Positions 8,267 to 19,059 of a DNA stretch of 64,000 bases are shown here, one piece after another (position 1 is the first letter of the stretch; every line of letters starts with the position of its first letter). A program made the position numbers and the translations under genes. Location of the stretch: contig PLCA01000002.1 of the NCBI GenBank assembly GCA_003134685.1, positions 545,894 through 609,893 of the forward strand, given 5' to 3'. Source of the stretch: Gemmatimonadota bacterium (lineage in GTDB: Bacteria > Gemmatimonadota > Gemmatimonadetes > Gemmatimonadales > Gemmatimonadaceae). The notes beneath the pieces were generated by a model, which saw only the letters and a list, made by a program, of their open reading frames with translations, was not told the origin of the DNA and ran no database searches.

Positions 8267-9040
8267 TCACGAAGTGACCGCCGCAAGGTATTTCAGATTT
8301 ACATCGCCGTGAGGGGCCAGGGGGCGCCACAACTTGTACAGGAACTTGTTCCAGCCGTGCAACCCGCGATCGGCCCGACGAGCTATGGGGATGAGTCGCC
8401 GAGCGGGGATGGCGAGCAGCCGCCGGCGCCGGCGAAACCGGGCGGCCTTGCCACCGCGCGGACGGTACTGCGCCCACCCGATGGATCCGCTGAAACCCGC
8501 CGGGCCGAAATCGTCGGAGTCGAGAACCTCCTCGACAAAAACGCGCAACGCCCCTTCGAAGGTGCCGAGTACATCGTGCATGGCGACGATGGCGCCGTCG
8601 ACGAGATAGGGCTTGAACATGTCGAGATCCGCCTTCGCTCCCTCGTACGTATGGTCACCGTCGATCCAGAGAAAGCGAATCGAGTCTTTCCACTCGCGCG
8701 CCAGCTCATGCGAGTACACGCGCTCGATCTTGACGCGCTCGAAGACTCCCGCTGTCCTGAGGTTGGCGACGAAGTCGTCGTATGAGCTCGTCTTGCCGCG
8801 GAGATCAGGATCGGTCGTCGCTGGCGAGGTGTGCGGATCCACGGCGACGACGGTGCCGAGTCCAAGCTCGCGGGTAACGTAGGCAAGTCCGACGGTCGAT
8901 CTGCCCTTGAAGCTGCCGATTTCGAGATTTTTTCCCTGCGCGGGCGCAAGCGCGGCCGCGGCCATCAGGAAGCGCGCTTCGCGCTCGGAGAGATAGCCCG
9001 AAGTCATGGAGACACGACGCCATCCCTGATCTATGATCAC
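8267..9040 (-). CDS. Class I SAM-dependent methyltransferase (Methyltransf_24 type)
   Basis: 257 aa. The SAM-binding motif is LEIGSFKGRSTVGLAYV (about residues 38-55), followed by VAVDPHTS and by FLWIDGDHTYEGAKADLDMF, the acidic metal/substrate loop characteristic of this family (CmcI/TylF-like and Methyltransf_24). The C-terminal 60 residues are Arg-rich and basic (RFRRRRRLL), suggesting contact with nucleic acid, membrane lipid or a polyanionic glycan. Substrate not predictable. Last gene of the minus-strand run starting at the prolyl oligopeptidase. An alternative in-frame ATG lies 11 codons in. Confidence 0.8.
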   Translation of the reverse strand: MIIDQGWRRVSMTSGYLSEREARFLMAAAALAPAQGKNLEIGSFKGRSTVGLAYVTRELGLGTVVAVDPHTSPATTDPDLRGKTSSYDDFVANLRTAGVFERVKIERVYSHELAREWKDSIRFLWIDGDHTYEGAKADLDMFKPYLVDGAIVAMHDVLGTFEGALRVFVEEVLDSDDFGPAGFSGSIGWAQYRPRGGKAARFRRRRRLLAIPARRLIPIARRADRGLHGWNKFLYKLWRPLAPHGDVNLKYLAAVTS

Positions 9041-9069
9041 CGCGATGTGGTCGAGGTCGCGCTTTGCCG

Positions 9070-9486
9070 TCAGAACTCCAACTGAGGATCGTCGTCCACT
9101 TCGTCACGAACAATGGAACGGCCAGTTGTGCGCGATCGGCTCTCGAACGATTGCACGAGGGCTATGAGCCGATTGCGTTCCAGCGGGAGAACCAAATGCG
9201 CGAGCGTTGCCCGCTGGAGCTTCTGCGCGAGGAATGGCCGCTCGCCGTGCGTTTTCCCGTAAACGATGATTGCTCCGCCAGGCGTGAGTGGAAGTGCGGC
9301 GCCGGGCCCTCCATTTTCGAGCGCTTCACAGGAGACGACGGCTATCGCCGGCAGACCCCCGTTCATCACGCCAACTACTTCTCCAACCGTTGCCGCCAGC
9401 AAAACCTCATGTCCAAATCCAATCAGTGTCTGGGCGAGCCCTTCGAGAAGCGCCACATCAGTCCCGACGAGAATCACTTTTACCAC
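9070..9486 (-). CDS. Receiver-like protein lacking phosphorylation residues (pseudo-receiver)
   Basis: 138 aa with the alternating beta/alpha pattern of a CheY-like domain, starting KVILVGTDVALLEGLAQTL. The usual acidic pair is reduced (GTD), the phospho-acceptor position lies in VVSCEAL without an Asp, and the conserved Lys region reads LVLPLERN. It therefore probably does not accept phosphate and may act by protein contact. It sits 14 bases behind the DUF167 gene and 30 bases before the methyltransferase. The fold assignment is an inference from pattern only. Confidence 0.55.
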   Translation of the reverse strand: MVKVILVGTDVALLEGLAQTLIGFGHEVLLAATVGEVVGVMNGGLPAIAVVSCEALENGGPGAALPLTPGGAIIVYGKTHGERPFLAQKLQRATLAHLVLPLERNRLIALVQSFESRSRTTGRSIVRDEVDDDPQLEF

Positions 9487-9499
9487 TATGGAGTTTTCC

Positions 9500-9811
9500 T
9501 CAGTCAGCCAGGCGTTGAACCGATTCCAGATCCGCCTCGCTGATCTCGACTACCTTCGTCCGCGAGGAGTGACCAGACACGATGCACACATTGCGCCGCG
9601 AAGTCTTGAGCGCTTTGGAAAGAAACTCGATCAGGGCGTCGTTCGCCAATCCATCCACCGGCGGAGCTGTCACGCGCACCTTGAGCGCGGCGCCCTGCAA
9701 GCCTACGATCTCGTTCTTCGACGCTCGAGGTTGGAGACGGACCGAGAATCGTACCGCGTCACCTCGCTGATGAGCGTCAAAATCGGTCACATCAGGTTGA
9801 ACAGAGCCCAT
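9500..9811 (-). CDS. yggU: YggU/DUF167 family protein
   Basis: 103-aa member of the DUF167 family. It has the typical core RFSVRLQPRASKNEIVG, LKVRVTAPPVDGLAND and LIEFLSKAL, followed by IVSGHSSRTKVVEI. Function of the family is not established. It overlaps the upstream yggT gene by 25 bases, and the yggT-yggU order is common in bacteria, which supports both calls. The family core starts about 15 residues in, so a shorter start is possible. Confidence 0.9.
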   Translation of the reverse strand: MGSVQPDVTDFDAHQRGDAVRFSVRLQPRASKNEIVGLQGAALKVRVTAPPVDGLANDALIEFLSKALKTSRRNVCIVSGHSSRTKVVEISEADLESVQRLAD

Positions 9812-10377
9812 TCAATGATGTTGATCAGTATGTATGCGAGAATCGGAGTTATGTCGAGTCCGCCGAAGTTGGGAACGACGCGCCGGAGCGGCGCGAGTAT
9901 CGGCTCACTCAACCGGTAGCTCCAGCTGACCCATCTGGAGTAGGGAGAAATCGGTAGCCAGGAGCTGATCACTCTCACGATAATCGCCGCCTTCAGAATC
10001 GTGAAAGTCCAGCTCACGAGCAGGTGAAAGATTCCGGCAGCTCCCTCCTGAGAGGCGATGATTGATTTGACGACCTCGAGGCGAATCATGTCAAACACCG
10101 TGAGCAGCAGTATCCCGCCGATCACGATTGCGGCGAGCGCCCACAACGGAGCCGCGGCCGGAGTTCCGCCGGCACGGACCACCGTCCGTTCAATTGGCGC
10201 GATGATGGGATCCACCGTCGAGCGACAGAACCGCGCGACGGCGTTGAAGGGACTGATTTTCCTTGCGCGAACAGCCCAGTCGAGAAGGCAGATCGCGCCG
10301 AACACGACCGCTATCGACAACAGCGCGGTACGCAGAACAAGGATTACTGCGTCCGCGCCGGCGAGAAAGGTTTCCAT
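9787..10377 (-). CDS. yggT: YggT family integral membrane protein
   Basis: 196 aa with two YGGT repeats. Each repeat contains a transmembrane pair and a P-x2-P-I-R/E-type segment: STVDPIIAPIERTV in the first and LSEPILAPLRRVVPNFGG in the second, followed by LDITPILAYILINIIEW. About four membrane helices. The family has been linked to cell-division and chloroplast nucleoid organisation and to osmotic stress, without a defined activity. The ATG follows the TAA of the prolyl oligopeptidase gene directly (TAAATG), so re-initiation is likely. Confidence 0.9.
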   Translation of the reverse strand: METFLAGADAVILVLRTALLSIAVVFGAICLLDWAVRARKISPFNAVARFCRSTVDPIIAPIERTVVRAGGTPAAAPLWALAAIVIGGILLLTVFDMIRLEVVKSIIASQEGAAGIFHLLVSWTFTILKAAIIVRVISSWLPISPYSRWVSWSYRLSEPILAPLRRVVPNFGGLDITPILAYILINIIEWALFNLM

Positions 10378-12687
<2,310 letters not shown>

Positions 12688-12792
12688 AGGTGACTGGCCT
12701 GCTGGGCTAATGGTTATGATGTACTCCAATGTACGGCGCTTCGCCGGTTAGGTTCCACTGGAATCTGTCTCTTGCCAACGGCGGTATGTCGA

Positions 12793-13299
12793 ATGACGAA
12801 GGTTACGCGACCCTTGCAGAAAGACAGGCACTACTGGCTTCTCAAGTCGGATGCCGATTCGTTCTCCTTCGAGGATCTCTGGAAATTGCCCACCCGGACC
12901 ACTCACTGGGACGGTGTGCGGAATTTTCAAGCGCGGAATTTCATGCGCGACGACATGAAAAAGGGCGATCTCGCCTTCTTCTACCATTCCGGCGGGGCTG
13001 ATCCGGGTATAGTGGGAATCGTCGAGATCGTGCGTGAAGGATATCCGGACCACACCGCGCTCGACCCGAAGGATCCGCACTACGATCCGAGAAGCAAGAG
13101 TGGGGAATCCTACTGGTCGATGGTGGACATCCAGGCCATCGAGCGCTTTCCCCGCCACGTCCCCCTGAGTGAGCTGCGGACGAAGCCCGAGCTCGAGGGA
13201 ATGTCGCTCCTTCAAAAGGGGAACCGCCTCTCCGTTCAGAAAGTCGGAGCAGCGGAGTGGAATGCCGTGTTGAGGCTGGCCAAGGAGACAACCGGCTGA
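12793..13299 (+). CDS. EVE-domain protein
   Basis: 168-aa single EVE domain (PUA-like fold that reads modified bases). Motifs: HYWLLKSDADSFSFEDL at the start, THWDGVRNFQARNFMR, KGDLAFFYHSG and GIVGIVEIVREGYPD, with YWSMVDIQ in the last third. These match the thymocyte nuclear protein 1/YciF-EVE group. It is divergently transcribed from the prolyl oligopeptidase gene and stands alone, with no restriction or defence genes around it, so a housekeeping role is as likely as defence. I use ATG 12793; an ATG seven codons upstream is also open. Confidence 0.9.
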   Translation: MTKVTRPLQKDRHYWLLKSDADSFSFEDLWKLPTRTTHWDGVRNFQARNFMRDDMKKGDLAFFYHSGGADPGIVGIVEIVREGYPDHTALDPKDPHYDPRSKSGESYWSMVDIQAIERFPRHVPLSELRTKPELEGMSLLQKGNRLSVQKVGAAEWNAVLRLAKETTG

Positions 13300-13368
13300 G
13301 ACAGTGCCGCCAACCCTGTTTGCGCCGTTCGGCGACGCACGGTCTGGGGTGGTATGTTCCGTAGGTAG

Positions 13369-15486
13369 ATGACGGAATCCGTCTCACTCCTGGTGTCGGG
13401 AATACCCGCGGAGATCGTCCGCGAAATCGGGCTGAGGATCCGTGACGTCGTCATCAGCGAATTTGCGAACGCACAGCAGATGGGCGATGCCGCTGCTCGC
13501 GGCGAAGCCCGCCTGGTCCTTCTCAGTGACACTCTTCCTGTTGAGGATTCCGTCGAGGTTGCCCGTCGCGCCAAGGACGCGAACGACGATGTTCGGATAG
13601 CGTACGTGATCTCGATGCAGCAGGCGGAAACAGCACTACGTGCGTTAAAAGAAATCCATGTAGATCGTTTCTTTCTGTCTCCGGTGGACACGGAAGAGAT
13701 GCTGCGAGAGCTCGCGAAAATGGGTGGCGTCGATGTCCTCCCACCTCACGCATCGCATGGCGAGCACATTGCGGCCGCTGTAGTCGCGGCGTGGGATCGC
13801 ACCCGTGCATCCACCTTGGAGAAGATCGACAAGCTGGACGACGCGGCGATCGCGCTTCTCGACAACGGCCTGTCCACCGATCTGAGAGCGGTGGCCCAGC
13901 GGGAGGCGCAGGACATCGCCAAGGTGGCGGCCCAATTTGGATTCCAGAAGGGAGAGCGCGTCGCTCGTGAGCTCGCGGATCGGTTCGCGCATGGATCACT
14001 CACTCCGATCGACGGCGTTGCCATCTCGAAGCAGCTCCTGTCGCTGCGAGAGAGCCTGGTGGGCGCCCCGTCTCCTCCGTCCGCGCTGCAACAGCCGACC
14101 GGTTCGTCGCCGGCCGAGTCGGCCCTGCCGACGTCAACGGCCTCCGGAGCGGTATCCGACGATTTCTCCCTCGAAGGCCGCAGGATTCTCGTCGTTGACG
14201 ACGAGCCGATGATATCCCGCGGCCTGACCACTCTCCTCGGAAAGCGGGGAATGGCAGTGACGGCCGTGAACGACCCGCTTCGATTCTGGACTGCGCTCGA
14301 CGAGACGAAGCCGAATCTGATTCTGCTCGATCTCGAGATGCCGAGGATCAGCGGCACCGAGCTGTGCCGCGTGGTGAGAAGCGATTCCCGCTGGAGCGAG
14401 CTGCCCGTGATTTTTCTGACGGGCCACACGGACCAGGCGAGTGTGCAGCGGGTGTTTGCGGCGGGCGCGGACGACTACGTCGGCAAGCCGTTCGTCCCGG
14501 CCGAGCTGTTGATGCGCATCGAGAACCGCCTCAACGGAGTGAAGGCGCGGCGCGCCCCGGTGGAGACGGATCCGCTGACGGGTCTGCCGATAGCGCACAA
14601 AGCGACGGAGCAAATCGACCGCTTTTTGCGGCTGGCACGGAGAAAATCTGATCCGTATTCGATCGCCGTGCTTCAGGTCGACGCCTTCGCAAGCCTCGCC
14701 AGCACATTCGGTCGCGGCACCGGCGATGTCGTATTGCGCGCCATCGGTGAGCTGCTGCCAAAATCCTTTCGCGCCGAGGACATTGTCGGCTGGTGGGGCG
14801 GGGCGGATTTCACGATCGGCATGTACGGATGCACCAAGGAGTACGCCGCGATCAAGCTCACTCAGGTCTTGTCGAAAATCGCGGATCAGAATTTTCTTTC
14901 GGAAGATGGACGGAGGGTTCACGTCGCCTGCAGCGGCGGAGTTTCACAGTACCAGACCGATGGAGATTCCGTCACCGCGATGCGGGAGGCGGCGCTGAAG
15001 GCTCTCGAGCAAGTCAGAGCGACTGGTGGGGTCAGAACGACCGGCGGCGTAGTCCGCATCGGCATCTCAGGGTTGAAAGCCATGGGACCGATGACGCGTC
15101 GCGTGGACGTCGCCATCGTTGACGATGATACGGCGCTGGTGTCCCTGCTGCAGCACGCAATGGAGAGTCGTAATCTCCGCGTCGCCACGTTTGCCGACGG
15201 AGAGATCGCGGTGGCCGCGCTAACCGGAACCCCACCGGAGGTGCAGGCATCCATAATCCTGCTTGGCGTCGACATTCCGGCACTGAATGGGCTCGACGTG
15301 CTGCGCCGGCTCAAGACCGGCGAAATAACGAGATCGAGCAGCGTGGTGATGCTGACATCCCGCACCGGCGAGCGCGACGTACTCGCCGCCCTCGAGCTTG
15401 GCGCCGCCGACCACATCGCCAAGCCGTTCAGCGTTCCGGTCCTCATGCACAAGGTCCGCGCGATGTTGAGGCAGAGCCAGGCATGA
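13369..15486 (+). CDS. Multi-domain response regulator: pseudo-receiver, Hpt-like, receiver, degenerate GGDEF, receiver
   Basis: 705 aa. Residues 1-115 look like a receiver without a phospho-Asp. Residues about 125-225 look like an Hpt bundle in which the phosphoryl His is replaced (AQDIAKVAAQFG where AHTLKGxxxxLG is usual). Residues about 280-395 form an intact receiver (VVDDEP, LLDLEMP, FLTGHT, GKPF). About 405-565 is a GGDEF domain whose signature reads GGADF, so diguanylate cyclase activity is unlikely. About 580-705 is a further receiver in which the acceptor Asp is Gly (ILLGVD). Only one phosphorylation site seems intact. The stop overlaps the start of the HEAT-repeat gene (ATGA), and a glycosyltransferase follows, so it probably controls polysaccharide synthesis. 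Confidence 0.85.
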   Translation: MTESVSLLVSGIPAEIVREIGLRIRDVVISEFANAQQMGDAAARGEARLVLLSDTLPVEDSVEVARRAKDANDDVRIAYVISMQQAETALRALKEIHVDRFFLSPVDTEEMLRELAKMGGVDVLPPHASHGEHIAAAVVAAWDRTRASTLEKIDKLDDAAIALLDNGLSTDLRAVAQREAQDIAKVAAQFGFQKGERVARELADRFAHGSLTPIDGVAISKQLLSLRESLVGAPSPPSALQQPTGSSPAESALPTSTASGAVSDDFSLEGRRILVVDDEPMISRGLTTLLGKRGMAVTAVNDPLRFWTALDETKPNLILLDLEMPRISGTELCRVVRSDSRWSELPVIFLTGHTDQASVQRVFAAGADDYVGKPFVPAELLMRIENRLNGVKARRAPVETDPLTGLPIAHKATEQIDRFLRLARRKSDPYSIAVLQVDAFASLASTFGRGTGDVVLRAIGELLPKSFRAEDIVGWWGGADFTIGMYGCTKEYAAIKLTQVLSKIADQNFLSEDGRRVHVACSGGVSQYQTDGDSVTAMREAALKALEQVRATGGVRTTGGVVRIGISGLKAMGPMTRRVDVAIVDDDTALVSLLQHAMESRNLRVATFADGEIAVAALTGTPPEVQASIILLGVDIPALNGLDVLRRLKTGEITRSSSVVMLTSRTGERDVLAALELGAADHIAKPFSVPVLMHKVRAMLRQSQA

Positions 15487-16529
15487 TCAGCAGGCAGCTC
15501 CTCAACATAGTAATGCTGGTGGAGATCGGACTCCTGGTACTCGCGGTCTGTCTCTTCTTTGCGCACGGCCTCTGGCTCTTTTTCTACGAACGTCGGCTCG
15601 CGCGCCTGACGGAAGCAGCGCGTGACTCGCTCGCGCATCTGGCCACGCGCGGAACCGTGAACGTCGAGGAGATCGAAGCTCTCCGCCGGCTTCCGCACGA
15701 TGTGCAGGTAATCGCGTTCCTCGAGATATCGCGTCACCTGAGCGGATCAGGAAAGGAAAGACTCAGTTTCGTCGCGCTCCAGGTGGGGGTGGTGGATCGC
15801 GCCCGGAAGTTGTGCGAGAGCCGCAGCTGGGCGCGGCGTCTTCGCGGCGCTCGCATCCTGTCGCGCCTGGATGTAGTTGACCCACTGGTCCAGCGACTGC
15901 TGTCGGATCCCCACCCGGCGGTGCGCGCACAAGCGGCGGAATGGGCCGCCGCTCAGCCGTCGGTCGCGGTGATCTCCGCCATGTTGGCCTTGCTGGCGGA
16001 CCCCGCGACGCAGGCGCGCTTTGCGGTGCAGAATGCGCTCCTGCGCATGGGCAGTGTCGTGGCAGGGCCACTCGCTACTTTCCTGGAGAGAAATTCCGGG
16101 CGAGCGGCGGAAGCGGGTCTTCGCGTCGCCGAATCGCTCGCGGGGCCAACATTCGGGCAGGCCGGGCTGCGTCTGTCGCGTACCGCGGATATAGGCGTTC
16201 GGATCGCGGCGGCGAAGCTGTTGGGCGCGGTCGGCGATGCTGCCGGGGCCGAACGACTGATCGAGCTGCTGGATGATAGTGACTCTAGCGTGAGAGCCGC
16301 TGCGGCGCAGGGCCTCGGTCGGATGCAGCACTGGAAGGCGGCATCACTATTGGCGCATCGCCTGCGCGACTCGGCCTGGAGAGTTCGGCGCGCGGCAGGT
16401 CTCGCCCTTCGATCGATTGGTGCGCCGGGTGTGCTGTTCCTGCGGCGGGCGCTCAAGGAAGACGACGCGTTCGCGGCTGACATGGCGCAGCAGGTACTCG
16501 ATCTCCCCGCCGCGGCGGCATCCGTATGA
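15483..16529 (+). CDS. HEAT-repeat protein with N-terminal membrane anchor
   Basis: 348 aa. One hydrophobic helix (about residues 8-34) anchors a cytosolic or periplasmic array of HEAT/PBS-lyase-type repeats: VVDPLVQRLLSDPHPAVRAQAAEW, GAERLIELLDDSD-SVRAAAA and SAWRVRRAAGLALRSIG are clear units. Such arrays are protein-binding scaffolds. Both ends overlap the neighbours by ATGA, so it is translated with the regulator before it and the glycosyltransferase after it, and it could link the two. No catalytic motif is visible. Confidence 0.85.
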   Translation: MISRQLLNIVMLVEIGLLVLAVCLFFAHGLWLFFYERRLARLTEAARDSLAHLATRGTVNVEEIEALRRLPHDVQVIAFLEISRHLSGSGKERLSFVALQVGVVDRARKLCESRSWARRLRGARILSRLDVVDPLVQRLLSDPHPAVRAQAAEWAAAQPSVAVISAMLALLADPATQARFAVQNALLRMGSVVAGPLATFLERNSGRAAEAGLRVAESLAGPTFGQAGLRLSRTADIGVRIAAAKLLGAVGDAAGAERLIELLDDSDSSVRAAAAQGLGRMQHWKAASLLAHRLRDSAWRVRRAAGLALRSIGAPGVLFLRRALKEDDAFAADMAQQVLDLPAAAASV

Positions 16530-17956
16530 GCGGCGTGTTGCAGACCGGCGTCAGCCAGATTCTGCTCAAAGGCCAGTTCGTCGTGCTCTTGTATTTCCTT
16601 GCCGTGAACGGGTGGTATCTGATCCTGCTCCTCAGCTCGTTGTTGGAGCTGCGCCGCCACATGCTCCTCATCGCGGACGAGAGCCGCCATCTCCTGCTAA
16701 GCTCGACGCTCTCGCCGACGATCTCCATTCTCGCGCCGGCGTACAACGAGGAAGCGACGATCGATGCGAGCTTGCGTGCGCTCCTGGCGCTCCAGTACCC
16801 GAATCTCGAGGTGATCGTGGTGAGCGATGGGTCGAAGGACCGGACCGTCCAGGTTCTCGTCGAACGGTTCGATCTGGTACCGGTGAAAACGATCTACGAG
16901 CAGCGCATCAAGACGAAACCGGTGCGGTCACTCTATCGCTCCTCGACGTACCCCTCGCTCGTCGTCGTCGACAAGGACAATGGAGGAAAGGCCGACGCCC
17001 TGAACGTTGGGCTCAGCTTCGCGCGCGGAGAGCTGGTGTGTGCGATGGATGCCGACACTCTGATCGAAGCAGACGGCCTTCAGCGCATGATACGCCCTTT
17101 CCTCTACGGAACGGACGTCGTCGCGACCGGCGGGACAATTCGAGTCGTCAACGGATCCGAAGTGAAATTCGGCCGCGTCGTCAAGACGTCCGTTCCCACC
17201 AACCTGCTGGCTGGAGTTCAGGTGGTCGAATACCTCCGCGCGTTTCTGTTCGGCCGTCTCGGATGGAATCGGCTCGGCGGGAACATCATCATCTCCGGCG
17301 CCTTTGGACTTTTTCAGCGCGACGCAGTGGTGAACGCGGGAGGCTATCTCCACGATACGGTCGGCGAAGACATGGAGCTGGTGCTGCGCCTGAAAAGGCT
17401 CTCGTACGAACGCGGCGGCCCAGGAACGATCGCGTTCGTTCCCGATCCGGTGGCGTGGACCGAAGTCCCGGAGTCGGCAAAGGTGCTCGGGCGACAGCGG
17501 GATCGTTGGCATCGTGGCCTGGCTGACGTGCTATGGAGACACCGCCGGATGTTGTTCAATCCCCGGTATGGCGTGACGGGCCTCTTTGTTTTCCCGTATT
17601 ACGCGTTCGTAGAGTTGTTGGCTCCCGTGATTGAGGCCGCCGGCCTGATCGCTTTGGCTCTCGGGCTCGCGACGGGCGCGGTCGACTGGACCTTCGCCGG
17701 ACTCTTCTATCTCACTGCCTACGGGCTCGGCACGGCGCTCACGGCATTCACGCTGATTCTTGAGGATCTGAGCTTTCACCGATACGAGACATTCCGCGAC
17801 CGTACCCTGCTTTTCTGGTGGGCACTCGTCGAAAACCTCGGCTACCGGCAGATGACGGTGTACTGGCGGCTCCGTGGCCTCTGGAAATTCCTGCGCGGAA
17901 AAAAGGATTGGGGGAGCATGGAGCGAAAAGGCTTCCATCCCCTGACAGTGTCATAA
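16526..17956 (+). CDS. Processive family 2 glycosyltransferase, membrane-bound
   Basis: 476 aa. One N-terminal membrane helix, a GT2 domain (about 65-340), then three or more membrane helices at the C-terminus, the layout of cellulose/hyaluronan/PNAG-type synthases. Catalytic signature is complete: VVSDGSKD, AMDADT (DxD), GEDMELVLRL (third Asp) and RQRDRWHRG (Q-x2-RW). It should polymerise a beta-linked exopolysaccharide; the sugar is not predictable. No PilZ domain is present, so the regulator at 13369 rather than direct c-di-GMP binding may control it. Closing gene of the operon. Confidence 0.92.
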   Translation: MSGVLQTGVSQILLKGQFVVLLYFLAVNGWYLILLLSSLLELRRHMLLIADESRHLLLSSTLSPTISILAPAYNEEATIDASLRALLALQYPNLEVIVVSDGSKDRTVQVLVERFDLVPVKTIYEQRIKTKPVRSLYRSSTYPSLVVVDKDNGGKADALNVGLSFARGELVCAMDADTLIEADGLQRMIRPFLYGTDVVATGGTIRVVNGSEVKFGRVVKTSVPTNLLAGVQVVEYLRAFLFGRLGWNRLGGNIIISGAFGLFQRDAVVNAGGYLHDTVGEDMELVLRLKRLSYERGGPGTIAFVPDPVAWTEVPESAKVLGRQRDRWHRGLADVLWRHRRMLFNPRYGVTGLFVFPYYAFVELLAPVIEAAGLIALALGLATGAVDWTFAGLFYLTAYGLGTALTAFTLILEDLSFHRYETFRDRTLLFWWALVENLGYRQMTVYWRLRGLWKFLRGKKDWGSMERKGFHPLTVS

Positions 17957-18043
17957 GCGGGGTAGTGTGCCACCGCCTTGCCCAGCGAACGAATACCTGC
18001 CAATCTGTGGGTGAGGGAGAGAAAGTCTCAACCGGAGAAACCG

Positions 18044-18559
18044 ATGCTACGAGTTTCCTCGATCATTGCGGCAGGTCTCGCCGCTTCTGCCATTGCCTGC
18101 GCGTCACACCCTCCGTCGACCGAAGTGACGGCCAGTGATTTCGACCTCAACCCCCTCGTTGGTGAATGGCGTGGGGATTACAGCAGCACCCAAACCGGAA
18201 GAACGGGCACGATCGCTTTCACGCTCCGAGCGGGAGAGTCCTCCGCGTCAGGCAACATCGTGATGATTCCGCGCGCCGACTCGTTGCTGTCGCCGGTCGA
18301 GCGTGAGCTGGTGACTAATGTCTCGGCCCCGGGGAGAACGGTGCTCACGATTCACTTCGTCAGGAAGGAAGGCGGCAATCTGAGCGGCACGCTCGAGCCG
18401 TACCCGGATCCTGATTGCGCCTGCCCGGTCACGACGACGTTTCAGGGATCTTTTCGCGATGCGCGCACGATCGAGGGAACATTCAGCACCGTTCCATCCC
18501 AGCCGGGACGCAGCGTCACCGGCGGGACATGGAAGGTCACACGGGTGAAGCGGCTCTAG
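18044..18559 (+). CDS. Small lipoprotein, paralogue A
   Basis: 171 aa of unknown function. Signal peptide ends in an imperfect lipobox (SAIAC), so probably a lipoprotein. The body begins with VTASDFDLNPLVGEWRGDYSS and holds IHFVRKEGG, DPDCACPVTTTFQGSFRDAR, TIEGTF and TWKVTR, with two fixed cysteines in DCAC. The pattern suggests a lipocalin- or beta-sandwich-like ligand-binding domain, which is inference. A clear paralogue lies at 34427. ATG 18044 is chosen over the upstream start because GGAG sits six bases before it and the signal peptide follows. Its 3' end overlaps the convergent gene by four bases. Confidence 0.8.
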   Translation: MLRVSSIIAAGLAASAIACASHPPSTEVTASDFDLNPLVGEWRGDYSSTQTGRTGTIAFTLRAGESSASGNIVMIPRADSLLSPVERELVTNVSAPGRTVLTIHFVRKEGGNLSGTLEPYPDPDCACPVTTTFQGSFRDARTIEGTFSTVPSQPGRSVTGGTWKVTRVKRL

Positions 18560-18978
18560 GGCTTCTCATCGGGCTCATCGTGAGCCGCGATCTCCAGATG
18601 GAACTTGTGCAGGAAGCGATGCACCACCGGCGCAAAGAGCACGCCCACCGTCGTGATGAATGTCACGCCGCTGAAGAGCGCGTAGAAACCAGCGAAGAGG
18701 TGAAGATTCAGCAACCCGGCGCCGGTGAGCGCCTCTGGATCCACCGGCGGTCCCTCGCCGGAAAGAATCATCGACGCGTAGTAAAACGAATCCACCCAAC
18801 CCATCCCGCCAAGCCGGTGGTAGCCGATCATCCCGATCAGGAGGCCGCCACCGACCACTCCGGCCGCGATCCCGGCGTTGTGGAGCATTCGGCCAATGAA
18901 AAACCGCCGCGGCGGAATCGGGATCATCATGATCTCCGGATCGGGCATTGGGCCCGTAACCCTGCGATTGAATGCCAT
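18556..18978 (-). CDS. Small two-to-three-helix membrane protein, ion-channel-like
   Basis: 140 aa. Hydrophobic helices at about 36-53 and 85-115 flank GMGWVDSFYYASMILSGEG, which resembles the pore helix of two-helix potassium channels but lacks the TVGYG filter. The C-terminus is charged and cytosolic in appearance (FHLEIAAHDEPDEKP). I do not recognise a named family with confidence. It is convergent with the lipoprotein gene and divergent from citrate synthase. Confidence 0.6.
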   Translation of the reverse strand: MAFNRRVTGPMPDPEIMMIPIPPRRFFIGRMLHNAGIAAGVVGGGLLIGMIGYHRLGGMGWVDSFYYASMILSGEGPPVDPEALTGAGLLNLHLFAGFYALFSGVTFITTVGVLFAPVVHRFLHKFHLEIAAHDEPDEKP

Positions 18979-19059
18979 CAGTCTCTCCCCGTTAGATGCA
19001 TGCGATTATCACCCATGGCGGCGTTGCGCTAAATTTGATCTAATCAACTGGAGAACAGG

